From: Flavobacterium sp.
GTDB lineage: Bacteria > Bacteroidota > Bacteroidia > Flavobacteriales > Flavobacteriaceae
Assembly (NCBI GenBank): GCA_012270005.1
Contig: JAAXJD010000065.1
Location: 1-45,396 of the forward strand
Direction of reading: 5' to 3'
DNA: 45,396 bases
Part shown: piece by piece, positions 31,333 to 39,435 of the stretch
How positions within the stretch are numbered: the first letter of the stretch is position 1
Layout of the letters: every line of letters begins with the position of its first letter
The notes under the pieces: model-generated
What the model was told of the DNA's origin: nothing
The model's input: only the letters and a program-made list of their open reading frames with translations
Database searches by the model: none
Made by a program: the position numbers and the translations under genes

Positions 31333-33642
31333 ATGAACCAGGATTATATACTACCAGACAATTGGTCGGTAATTGAAGAAGGATTTGATGCAGAGAGGGT
31401 ACGTTCATCCGAGAGCCTTTTTAGCATTGGTAACGGCGCCATGGGTCAGCGTGCCAATTTTGAAGAACAGTATAGCGGCCACACGTTTCAGGGCAGCTAT
31501 ATAGCCGGGGTATATTATCCGGATAAAACAAAAGTGGGATGGTGGAAAAACGGCTATCCGGAGTATTTTGCCAAAGTGCTTAACGCGCCAAACTGGATAG
31601 GCATAGATGTAGCAGTAAACGGCGAGGCACTAGACCTTGCCAAATGCAGTGTGGTAAATAACTTCCGCCGCGAACTAAACATGAAAGAGGGCTGGTACAG
31701 CCGCTCTTTTGAAGCAGTGCTGCAAAACGGTACTGAGATTAAAGTGAATGTAAAACGCTTCCTTTCGGTAACGGAAGATGAACTGGGCGTTATAAAATAT
31801 GAAGTTACCCCGCTTAACCGTGCGGCGGTAATTACCTACGCACCGTATGTAGATGCGGGTGTAAAAAATATGGATGCTAACTGGGAGGAAACCTTCTGGG
31901 AACCTACCGGGGTGCAGCAGGGTGTTAACGAAGGTTTTGTTACGGCACGTACGTTTAAAACCAGGTTTGGCGCGGCTACCTATATGCACAACAGCATTTT
32001 CTTAAACGGTAACGACATAGAAGCCCTGCCGGTTGCAGCTGAGGCTACCGAAAGCAAGGTGCAGTTTACCTATAGCGTAGAGGCTAACCAAAACGATACC
32101 GTAGGTATTGTAAAATTTGGCGGGTATACCGTAACGCTAAACCATGCCGAAGATGCTTTGATAGATGCTGCAAAGGCGGTTATTGCTTCGGCGAAAGCAA
32201 AAGGCTATGATGCGCTGCTTGAGGAGCAAAAACAGGCTTGGGCGGGCATTTGGGAAATGGCCGACATTACCATAGATGGCGACGTAAAGGCGCAGCAGGG
32301 TATCCGTTTTAATATTTTCCAATTGAACCAAACGTACCTGGGTAAAGACCCAAGGCTAAACATAGGCCCTAAAGGTTTTACCGGCGAAAAATACGGAGGT
32401 TCTACCTACTGGGATACCGAGGCATACTGTATACCGTTTTACATGGCTACAAAAGACCAGCAGGTGGCACGTAACCTGCTTACCTACCGCCATAACCAGC
32501 TGGGCAAAGCCATAGAAAATGCCGAAAAACTGGGCTTTAAAAACGGTGCGGCACTGTACCCTATGGTTACCATGAATGGCGAGGAATGCCACAACGAATG
32601 GGAAATTACCTTTGAGGAAATTCACCGTAACGGTGCGATTGCCTTTGCTATATACAACTATTACCGCTTTACCGGCGATTACAGCTACATCCCCGAAAAG
32701 GGACTTGAAGTACTTATTGGTATCGCGCGTTTCTGGCACCAGAGGGCTACGTTCTCATCGCACAAAAACAAGTATATGATACTTGGTGTTACGGGGCCAA
32801 ACGAGTACGAAAACAATGTAAACAATAACTTTTATACTAACTACATTGCACAGTGGTGTATACGCTACGCGGCAGAGCAGCTGAATGTGGTTAAAGCAGA
32901 CTACCCGGCAGACTATGCCCGTATTATGGACATCGTAAAACTGGATGCCGAGGAGCTTACTTCTTGGAAAGAAGTAGCCGATGGTATGTACTTCCCGTAC
33001 AGCGAGGAGCATGGCGTGTACCTGCAGCAAGACGGTTTCCTTGATAAGGAACTTGTTCCGGTGAGCCAGCTGGATCGTAGCCAACGCCCTATTAACCAAA
33101 AATGGAGCTGGGACAGGATACTGCGTTCGCCATACATTAAGCAAGCCGACGTGCTACAGGGCTTCTATTTCTTTGAAGACCACTTTAGCAAGGAAGCCCT
33201 TGAAAGGCATTTTGATTTTTATGAGCCGCTTACGGTACATGAAAGCAGCCTTTCGCCATGTGTACACAGCATACAGGCTGCTGTACTGGGCAGGATGGAA
33301 CAGGCCTATACGTTCTATTTAAGGACATCGCGCCTGGACCTTGACGATTACAACAAAGAGGTAGAAGAAGGCCTCCACATAACCAGTATGGCGGGTACCT
33401 GGATGAGTATAGTAGAAGGCTTTGGTGGTATGCGCGTTAAAAACGATACCCTGCACTTTGAACCGAAAATCCCGGCGCAGTGGAAAGGCTATTCGTTTAA
33501 GATAAACTTCCGCGGGCAGGTGCTTAAAGTTTCGGTTCAGGCCGATGCTACGCACTTTACCCTTGAGGGCAGTAACGAACTGCACGTTGTGGTAAACGGC
33601 GCTACAGTAGCCGTTAAACCAAACGAGCTGGTTACTGTGTAG
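31333..33642 (+). CDS. GH65 maltose phosphorylase
   Basis: The 769-residue cytoplasmic enzyme has the family layout: N-terminal beta-sandwich (about 1-265), linker helices, an (alpha/alpha)6 barrel (about 320-690) and a C-terminal beta sheet. The segment EECHNEWEITFEEIHRNG (residues 417-434) carries the general acid, probably E422 by comparison with characterised maltose phosphorylases. With phosphate it splits maltose into glucose and beta-glucose-1-phosphate. A kojibiose or trehalose phosphorylase is less likely given the maltodextrin context. It has no signal peptide. It is followed by two palindromic repeats before the next gene. Confidence 0.9.
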   Translation: MNQDYILPDNWSVIEEGFDAERVRSSESLFSIGNGAMGQRANFEEQYSGHTFQGSYIAGVYYPDKTKVGWWKNGYPEYFAKVLNAPNWIGIDVAVNGEALDLAKCSVVNNFRRELNMKEGWYSRSFEAVLQNGTEIKVNVKRFLSVTEDELGVIKYEVTPLNRAAVITYAPYVDAGVKNMDANWEETFWEPTGVQQGVNEGFVTARTFKTRFGAATYMHNSIFLNGNDIEALPVAAEATESKVQFTYSVEANQNDTVGIVKFGGYTVTLNHAEDALIDAAKAVIASAKAKGYDALLEEQKQAWAGIWEMADITIDGDVKAQQGIRFNIFQLNQTYLGKDPRLNIGPKGFTGEKYGGSTYWDTEAYCIPFYMATKDQQVARNLLTYRHNQLGKAIENAEKLGFKNGAALYPMVTMNGEECHNEWEITFEEIHRNGAIAFAIYNYYRFTGDYSYIPEKGLEVLIGIARFWHQRATFSSHKNKYMILGVTGPNEYENNVNNNFYTNYIAQWCIRYAAEQLNVVKADYPADYARIMDIVKLDAEELTSWKEVADGMYFPYSEEHGVYLQQDGFLDKELVPVSQLDRSQRPINQKWSWDRILRSPYIKQADVLQGFYFFEDHFSKEALERHFDFYEPLTVHESSLSPCVHSIQAAVLGRMEQAYTFYLRTSRLDLDDYNKEVEEGLHITSMAGTWMSIVEGFGGMRVKNDTLHFEPKIPAQWKGYSFKINFRGQVLKVSVQADATHFTLEGSNELHVVVNGATVAVKPNELVTV

Positions 33643-33652
33643 TTTTCCCATT

Positions 33653-33747
33653 ACCTGCAAGGTTTCTAAAACCTTGTAGGTTTTAATTAATATCTGAAGT
33701 TGAAAAGCTTCGTAATAAATAGCTACAAGGTTTTTAAAACCTTGCAG
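33653..33747. repeat. Pair of ACCTTGTAGG-type palindromic repeats
   Basis: A palindrome GCAAGGTTTCTAAAACCTTG-type unit (33653-33681) and a near reverse-complement copy (33723-33747) fill the gap between the GH65 and SusA-like genes. Each can form a stem of about 10 bp. Such CAAGGTTT-n-AAACCTTG units occur between genes in many flavobacterial genomes. They may be REP-like elements and may also act as mRNA 3'-end stems. Confidence 0.7.
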
Positions 33748-33764
33748 CAGAACAAACAAAAACA

Positions 33765-35603
33765 ATGAAAAAACTACTTTACATAGCATTACTGGGCACG
33801 GGCATAGCCTTTGGCCAGGTACAAAAAACCGAACCGCCATTTTGGTGGAGCGGCATGCACAACCCGGAGCTGCAGGTTATGTTTTACGGCAAAAACATTG
33901 CCCAGTACAAACCTGAGGTTTCCGATGGGGTGGTGGTTACCAATGTGGTAAAAACCGAAAACCCTAACTATGTGTTTGTAACCATAGATACCAAGAACGT
34001 ACCGGCAAAGCAGCTTACCTTTTCGTTTAAAAACGATAAGAATAAAGTGGCTTTTACCCAAAAGTACGATCTGAAACAGCGCAGGGAGGGTTCGGCTGCA
34101 CGCGCCAGCTATACCTCGGCAGATATGATGTACCTGCTTATGCCCGACCGTTTTGCTAACGGTAATCCTGCTAACGATGCTACTAAGGCTACCACCGAAA
34201 AAGCCGACCGCAGTGCGGTAAACGGGCGTCACGGTGGCGACATTCAGGGTATTATAGACCACCTTGATTACATTCAGGAGTTGGGCGCTACGGCGGTATG
34301 GAGCACGCCGCTTTGCGAGGATAATGATCCGCGGGGCAGCTACCACGGTTACGGCCAAAGCGATGTTTATAAAATAGACCCGCGCTACGGTACTAACGAA
34401 GATTACCTGCGCCTGAGCAGTGAGCTTAAAAAACGTAAAATGAAGCTGGTGCTGGATTATGTTACCAACCACTGGGGTGCAGAACACTGGATGTACAAAG
34501 ACCTGCCTACCTATGACTGGGTACACCAGTTTCCGGGGTATTCGCAGAGTAACTATCGTATGACTACCCAGTTTGATACCAATGCAAGCCAGGTAGATAA
34601 AAGGCAGTGTGTAGACGGTTGGTTTGTGCCTTCTATGCCCGACCTTAACCAGAGCAATCCGCTGGTATTAAAATACCTTACACAGAATGCTATTTGGTGG
34701 ATAGAGTATGCTGACCTTGATGGTTTCCGTGTAGATACTTACAGCTACAACGACAAAGATGGCATCTCTAAATGGACAAAAGCCATTACCGATGAGTACC
34801 CGTACTTTAACATAGTGGGCGAGGTGTGGATGCAGAATCCTGCACACATGGCGTATTGGCAAAAAGACAGTAAGGTGGGGGCTATTGAAAGCTTTAACTC
34901 ACACCTGCCAAGCGTAATGGACTTTTCGTTATACGATGCCCTGCAATGGACGTTTAACGATGATAATTCGGGTTGGGATAACGGCATACAGCGCGTGTAC
35001 AACAACTTTACAAACGACTTTTTGTACCCTAACATAAACAGCATACTGGTATTTGCCGAAAATCACGATACAAACCGTATTAACCAAAACTACGCGGGCG
35101 ACTTTAAAAAGTACCAAATGGCTATGGCTTTAGTGGCTACCGTAAGGGGTATTCCACAGTTGTACTACGGTTCAGAAATAGGTATGGCGGGTGATAAGGG
35201 CAAAGGTGATGGCGACATACGCCGCGATTTTCCGGGTGGCTGGAAAGGCGACAGCAACAATGCCTTTACTAAGGCAGGCCGTACGGCAGAGCAGCAAAAG
35301 TTTTTTGACTTTACCTCAAAGCTGTTTACCTGGAGAAAAGGGAAAGATGTAATTCATAATGGTAAAACCATGCACTTCCTGCCCGATAATAACGTATATG
35401 TGTACTTCCGCTACAACGACCAAGAAACTGTAATGGTGGTGGTAAACAATGCCGCAGAAAACCGTACCTTTAAAACGGCACGCTTTGCAGAGGGTATTAA
35501 AACCTTTAAAAATGGTACCGATGTTATAAGTGGTAAAGTGGTAGATGTTACTAAAGATATTACCATAGAGCCGAAATCAGTACTGGTGCTGGAATTGAAA
35601 TAA
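33765..35603 (+). CDS. susA: SusA-like GH13 neopullulanase/cyclomaltodextrinase
   Basis: The 612-residue periplasmic enzyme has a signal peptide (1-18), an N-terminal cyclomaltodextrinase-type beta domain (about 22-110), a GH13 barrel (about 115-525) and a C-terminal beta domain (about 530-612). Catalytic residues are nucleophile D324 (DGFRVDTYSY), acid/base E353 (VGEVW) and D435 (AENHDTNR). It has no T9SS tail or lipobox, so it should stay in the periplasm and shorten imported maltodextrins. The name susA reflects family and role; orthology to the Bacteroides gene is not proven. Confidence 0.85.
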   Translation: MKKLLYIALLGTGIAFGQVQKTEPPFWWSGMHNPELQVMFYGKNIAQYKPEVSDGVVVTNVVKTENPNYVFVTIDTKNVPAKQLTFSFKNDKNKVAFTQKYDLKQRREGSAARASYTSADMMYLLMPDRFANGNPANDATKATTEKADRSAVNGRHGGDIQGIIDHLDYIQELGATAVWSTPLCEDNDPRGSYHGYGQSDVYKIDPRYGTNEDYLRLSSELKKRKMKLVLDYVTNHWGAEHWMYKDLPTYDWVHQFPGYSQSNYRMTTQFDTNASQVDKRQCVDGWFVPSMPDLNQSNPLVLKYLTQNAIWWIEYADLDGFRVDTYSYNDKDGISKWTKAITDEYPYFNIVGEVWMQNPAHMAYWQKDSKVGAIESFNSHLPSVMDFSLYDALQWTFNDDNSGWDNGIQRVYNNFTNDFLYPNINSILVFAENHDTNRINQNYAGDFKKYQMAMALVATVRGIPQLYYGSEIGMAGDKGKGDGDIRRDFPGGWKGDSNNAFTKAGRTAEQQKFFDFTSKLFTWRKGKDVIHNGKTMHFLPDNNVYVYFRYNDQETVMVVVNNAAENRTFKTARFAEGIKTFKNGTDVISGKVVDVTKDITIEPKSVLVLELK

Positions 35604-35630
35604 TTTTTATTTAAACCGAACATTTCAGGT

Positions 35631-37097
35631 ATGAAAAAACTATTAGTAGGAGCCTTTATTCTGGGAGCTTTTTTTGCAGGTAACGCACAAAAAAAGAAAG
35701 CTCCTGTAAAACCGGCCAAAGCCCGTACCACAGCCGTGAAACCTGCTGCAAACACGCAGGACATAGCCCCCATAAGCGATGCAGTACTTGAACAGGCGGT
35801 AATCTACGAAGCAAACATTCGTAACTATTCTAAAGAGGGTACATTTAATGCTTTTACAAAAGATATCCCGAAATTAAAACAGCTAGGGGTAAAGGTGCTT
35901 TGGCTTATGCCAATCTATCCTATATCTATGACCAGGCGTAAGGCTACAGCCGATAAGTCTATAGAGGATATAACTAACCCGGAAGAAAAGAAAAAATACC
36001 TGGGCAGCTGGTATGCCATAAGTGATTATACTGCTATAAACCCGGACCTTGGTACAGAGGCCGACTTTAAAAAGTTGGTACAAACAGCGCACGCTAATGG
36101 TATGTATGTAATACTGGACTGGGTGGCTAACCACACCGGCTGGGATCATAAATGGATAAAGGAACATCCGGAATATTACGAGAAAAATGCTAAAGGCGAA
36201 GTTACAGATCCGCTTAACCCTGAAACGGGCGAGCCTTGGGGCTGGACAGACGTGGCACACCTTGACTATAGCAACAAAAAGGTGTACGAGCCCATGAAAA
36301 ACGAAATGATGTACTGGGTAAAGCAGCAAAACATAGACGGTTTCCGTTGTGATGTTGCCGATAACGTACCCCAGGATTTCTGGGACTGGGCTACACCGCA
36401 GCTTCGTAAGGTAAAGCCGCTGTTTATGCTTATGGAAAGCGAAAAGCCATACCTGCTTACCAAATCGTTTGATATGGGGTACGGCTGGGTAGCGCACCAC
36501 CTGATTAATGACATAGCGCAGGGTAAAAAGAACGTGGCTGACTGGGATAAGTTTATGGAGGTATTTAAACAGAAATACCAAAAAGATGACTACTTTATGA
36601 ACTTTACCAGTAACCATGACGAAAATGCGTGGCATGGCAGCGAGTACGAGCGTATGGGGAAGCATACTGAGTTATTTGCAGCCCTTACCTATGTAATGCC
36701 GGGAATGCCGTTAATTTATACCGGGCAGGAATTTGGCAATACAAAGAGCCTTAAGTTCTTTGAACAAGACCCTGCCAGGCATGATAACGACAAGATGTTT
36801 AACTTTTACGAAAAGCTTGGGAAGTTAAAAAATAACAATCCTGCACTTGCCGGAGCTAAGAATAGTGCGCGGTATGTGCGTTTACAAACCGGGGAAGACA
36901 CTAAGATACTTGCCTTTTATCGCGAAGGCGGCAAAAAAAGGGTATACTTCTTTGCCAATTTTGCCGATGAGGAAATTCCTTTCGAAGTAAAGTTAGACGG
37001 AGAGTATAAAGATTATTTAACCGGCGAAAAGGTAGTGTTTCAGCAAGGTGCAAGAGTGGCTTTAAAGCCATGGCACTACTGGATATTAGTTGATTAA
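35631..37097 (+). CDS. GH13 alpha-amylase family enzyme, periplasmic
   Basis: The 488-residue protein has a signal peptide (1-20, GNAQ), a short basic/proline linker (21-45), and a single GH13 barrel (about 55-400) with a small C-terminal beta domain. Catalytic residues are present: D241 (DGFRCDVADN), E269 (FMLMESEKP) and D330 (TSNHDEN). It is shorter than the other GH13 enzymes here and has no added binding domain, lipobox or T9SS tail. It is likely periplasmic and may cleave short maltooligosaccharides. It lies 27 nt after the SusA-like gene and ends at a terminator. Confidence 0.88.
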   Translation: MKKLLVGAFILGAFFAGNAQKKKAPVKPAKARTTAVKPAANTQDIAPISDAVLEQAVIYEANIRNYSKEGTFNAFTKDIPKLKQLGVKVLWLMPIYPISMTRRKATADKSIEDITNPEEKKKYLGSWYAISDYTAINPDLGTEADFKKLVQTAHANGMYVILDWVANHTGWDHKWIKEHPEYYEKNAKGEVTDPLNPETGEPWGWTDVAHLDYSNKKVYEPMKNEMMYWVKQQNIDGFRCDVADNVPQDFWDWATPQLRKVKPLFMLMESEKPYLLTKSFDMGYGWVAHHLINDIAQGKKNVADWDKFMEVFKQKYQKDDYFMNFTSNHDENAWHGSEYERMGKHTELFAALTYVMPGMPLIYTGQEFGNTKSLKFFEQDPARHDNDKMFNFYEKLGKLKNNNPALAGAKNSARYVRLQTGEDTKILAFYREGGKKRVYFFANFADEEIPFEVKLDGEYKDYLTGEKVVFQQGARVALKPWHYWILVD

Positions 37098-37111
37098 CTA
37101 TTAAAATTTAT

Positions 37112-37141
37112 GCTCCTTATAACCAAAAAGGAGCTTTTTTT
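37112..37141 (+). terminator. Intrinsic terminator of the transporter-GH13 operon
   Basis: GCTCCTT / AAGGAGC form a 7-bp stem with a 9-nt loop followed by seven T, 15 nt after the stop codon at 37097. Confidence 0.88.
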
Positions 37142-37156
37142 AACTATATTTACTAT

Positions 37157-37162
37157 AACGTT
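37157..37162 (+). promoter_or_regulatory. Candidate operator core before the secreted starch-binding gene
   Basis: AACGTT, in the context TAACGTTTTC, resembles the CG-centred sites before susC and pgmB. It lies 26 nt upstream of the ATG, after the terminator that ends the previous operon. No perfect TAnnTTTG box is seen between terminator and start. Confidence 0.3.
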
Positions 37163-37187
37163 TTCACAACTCTAAATCCTTAATTCT

Positions 37188-38603
37188 ATGATGAAAAGAT
37201 TACTTTTATTAGTAACGTTGTTTACGGCGTTTACCTGTGGGTTGGTAGCGCAAAACCTTGTAAGCATCATTGGTGCCTCTACTCCTGTGGGGTGGACGGG
37301 CGACCTTGATATGACCACCACAGATAATGTAACGTACACCTACAGCGGCCTTGTAATTTCGGTTCCTGCATCAGACCCGGGTGTTAAATTCCGCCTGGAC
37401 CACGCCTGGACTACAAACTGGGGTGCTAATACATTCCCAAGCGGTGTAGCTACACAAAACGGCCCGAACATTCCGGCTACCAATGGTACGTATGATGTTA
37501 CCTTTAACCGTGTAACCGGTGCGTATACTTTTGCTCCGGTAGGGGTTACGTATGACACTGTTACCCTTATGGGAGGCGGTGCTACATACACGCTTAGCAC
37601 AGCAGATGGTGTTAACTATACCTACCAAGGGCTTACACTTACCGCAGGTGAGTATATGTTTAACATTAATAATAATGTTATGGTGGGCGGAACCACCTTC
37701 CCTTCGGGTACGGCATCTGAAGGTATATCTATAAATGTGCCTGCAGGTACCTACCAGTTAACCTGGAATAACGATACCATGATGTATAACTTTGGTTTCC
37801 CTGTTATAAGCCTTATAGGTAGTGCTGTAGACGGTACCTGGACTACTGATATAGACCTTACTACCACCGATGGTGTTACGTATACAAAATGGGGCGTTAC
37901 GCTGCTTGATGGAGGTGCTAAATTCAGGCAAAGCCACGCATGGACAATGAGCTGGGGATCGGCTGATTTTCCTTCAGGTGTAGCTACAGAGGGTGGTGCA
38001 GATATCGCCGTAGTGGCAGGTACGTATAACATTACCTTTAATGTAATGACAGGAGCTTACAGCTTCGGGCCTCCTGTGGTAAGCCTTATTGGCTCAGCCA
38101 TTGATCCTGACTGGTCTGTGGATATTGACCTTGAAACTACTGATGGCGTGAACTATTCCAAGCTAGCTGTAGTTCTTAATACGGGTGCTATTAAATTCCG
38201 CCTTAACCACGCGTGGGGTGTAAACTGGGGTGCAAGTGCGTTCCCGTCTGGCACTGCAACGCAAGATGGTAACGACATTCCTGTTACCGCAGGTACTTAT
38301 GATGTTACCTTTAACCGTACTACAGGTGCGTTTAACTTCCTTATTGTGGCCGGTACAACCAGCGTAACTAAAGATAAAGTGGCTGCATACCCTAACCCTG
38401 CGGTTACCGCATGGAACTTTAATGCAGGTAACACTGAACTTACAAATATTAAACTTACCGATATTACCGGTAAAACCGTGGTGAACCAAGCCGTAAACGG
38501 AGCTACAGCTACTGTAAGCGCTACCGGCCTGGCTAATGGTGTGTATTTTGCTACTGTAACCGCAGGAGGCCAAAATACCGTAATCCGCGTGGTAAAGAAC
38601 TAA
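37188..38603 (+). CDS. Secreted protein of repeated SusE/SusF-type starch-binding modules, T9SS cargo
   Basis: The 471-residue protein has a signal peptide (1-21, LVAQ), four tandem modules and a T9SS sorting domain (about 398-471, AYPNPAVTAW...). Modules 1 (about 23-118), 3 (about 204-295) and 4 (about 295-385) share a core VSLIGSA...W..DIDL.TTDGV, then KFR..HAW...WG...FPSG.AT, then a GTY.VTFN..TGA.F end. Module 2 (about 122-203) is shorter and lacks the HAW-WG core. The module matches the C-terminal module of the SusE-like lipoprotein in this locus. There is no catalytic domain. I infer a surface or secreted glucan-binding protein. Confidence 0.8.
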   Translation: MMKRLLLLVTLFTAFTCGLVAQNLVSIIGASTPVGWTGDLDMTTTDNVTYTYSGLVISVPASDPGVKFRLDHAWTTNWGANTFPSGVATQNGPNIPATNGTYDVTFNRVTGAYTFAPVGVTYDTVTLMGGGATYTLSTADGVNYTYQGLTLTAGEYMFNINNNVMVGGTTFPSGTASEGISINVPAGTYQLTWNNDTMMYNFGFPVISLIGSAVDGTWTTDIDLTTTDGVTYTKWGVTLLDGGAKFRQSHAWTMSWGSADFPSGVATEGGADIAVVAGTYNITFNVMTGAYSFGPPVVSLIGSAIDPDWSVDIDLETTDGVNYSKLAVVLNTGAIKFRLNHAWGVNWGASAFPSGTATQDGNDIPVTAGTYDVTFNRTTGAFNFLIVAGTTSVTKDKVAAYPNPAVTAWNFNAGNTELTNIKLTDITGKTVVNQAVNGATATVSATGLANGVYFATVTAGGQNTVIRVVKN

Positions 38604-38639
38604 ATTTCTTTCATAGCGTTTTTTAGTGATAGTTTTTGT

Positions 38640-38670
38640 AGCCCGGGCAGTAATGTCCGGGCTTTTTTTA
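38640..38670 (+). terminator. Terminator of the secreted starch-binding gene
   Basis: AGCCCGG / CCGGGCT with a 10-nt loop is followed by seven T. It marks the right end of the maltodextrin locus. Confidence 0.9.
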
Positions 38671-38731
38671 TTTGCCCACTGCACAAGTTTATAAATCCAT
38701 ACATCTGCGAATCCACCAATAAACAAAACCT

Positions 38732-38739
38732 TATCTTTG
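38732..38739 (+). promoter_or_regulatory. Candidate -7 promoter box for the phosphodiesterase gene
   Basis: TATCTTTG matches TAnnTTTG only 18 nt before the ATG at 38758, which implies a very short 5' leader. Confidence 0.45.
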
Positions 38740-38757
38740 CAGCAAACATACTATACC

Positions 38758-39435
38758 ATGCTTACCATAGGCCACAGAGGTGCCAAAGGCCACGTTACCG
38801 AAAATACCCTTGCATCGTTTGCCAAAGCACTGGAGCTTGGCGTGCAAGCCATAGAGCTGGATGTGCATGTATGCGCCACAGGCGAGCTGGTGGTGTTTCA
38901 TGATGTTACGGTAGACCGCCTGACTAATGGCACGGGGGAGGTGGCTAAGTTTTCGCAGGCCGAACTAAAGGCACTTGACGTTAGGGGAGGGCATAGCATC
39001 CCTACATTACGCGAGGTGCTGGATTTGGTAAACAGGCAATGCCTTGTAAACATAGAAATGAAATGCAGGCACACCGCACAGCCGGTCAGCGCTATTATAG
39101 AAGAATATATTGCGAAAAACGGGTGGGCGTATGCCGATTTTATAGTGTCGAGCTTTCAGTACGGGGAGTTAAAGGACATGAGTAGCCTTAACCCAAATGT
39201 TCCGCTGGGGGTACTTACCGAGGCCAGTGTGCATCAGGCTTGGGAGTGGGCCGATGCCTTTAATGCCGTGGCGCTGCATCCGCACTACACCCTGCTTACC
39301 GAAAGCAATGTAACCAAAGCCCAAGAGGCGGGTTACAAAATATATACTTTTACCGTAAACGAACCTGCCGATATAGCCCATATAAAAGCCCTGGGCGTAG
39401 ATGGTATTATAACTGATTTCCCTGACCGAATATGA
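38758..39435 (+). CDS. Glycerophosphodiester phosphodiesterase family protein
   Basis: The 225-residue protein is a GDPD-type TIM barrel. It starts MLTIGHRGAKG with the catalytic HRG, followed by ENTLASF, the metal-binding IELDVH and the VFHD motif. C-terminal conserved segments include YTFTVNEP and DGIITDFP. The family hydrolyses glycerophosphodiesters to glycerol-3-phosphate and an alcohol. I chose the ATG at 38758; an upstream TTG start at 38737 would overlap the -7 box. It has no signal peptide, so it should be cytoplasmic. Its stop overlaps the start of the next gene by 4 nt (ATGA), so the two are translationally coupled. Confidence 0.92.
   Translation: MLTIGHRGAKGHVTENTLASFAKALELGVQAIELDVHVCATGELVVFHDVTVDRLTNGTGEVAKFSQAELKALDVRGGHSIPTLREVLDLVNRQCLVNIEMKCRHTAQPVSAIIEEYIAKNGWAYADFIVSSFQYGELKDMSSLNPNVPLGVLTEASVHQAWEWADAFNAVALHPHYTLLTESNVTKAQEAGYKIYTFTVNEPADIAHIKALGVDGIITDFPDRI

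Noticed and set aside
38737..38757. TTG start for the glycerophosphodiester phosphodiesterase gene
   Set aside because: It overlaps the -7 promoter box, and the family begins near MLTIGHRG.
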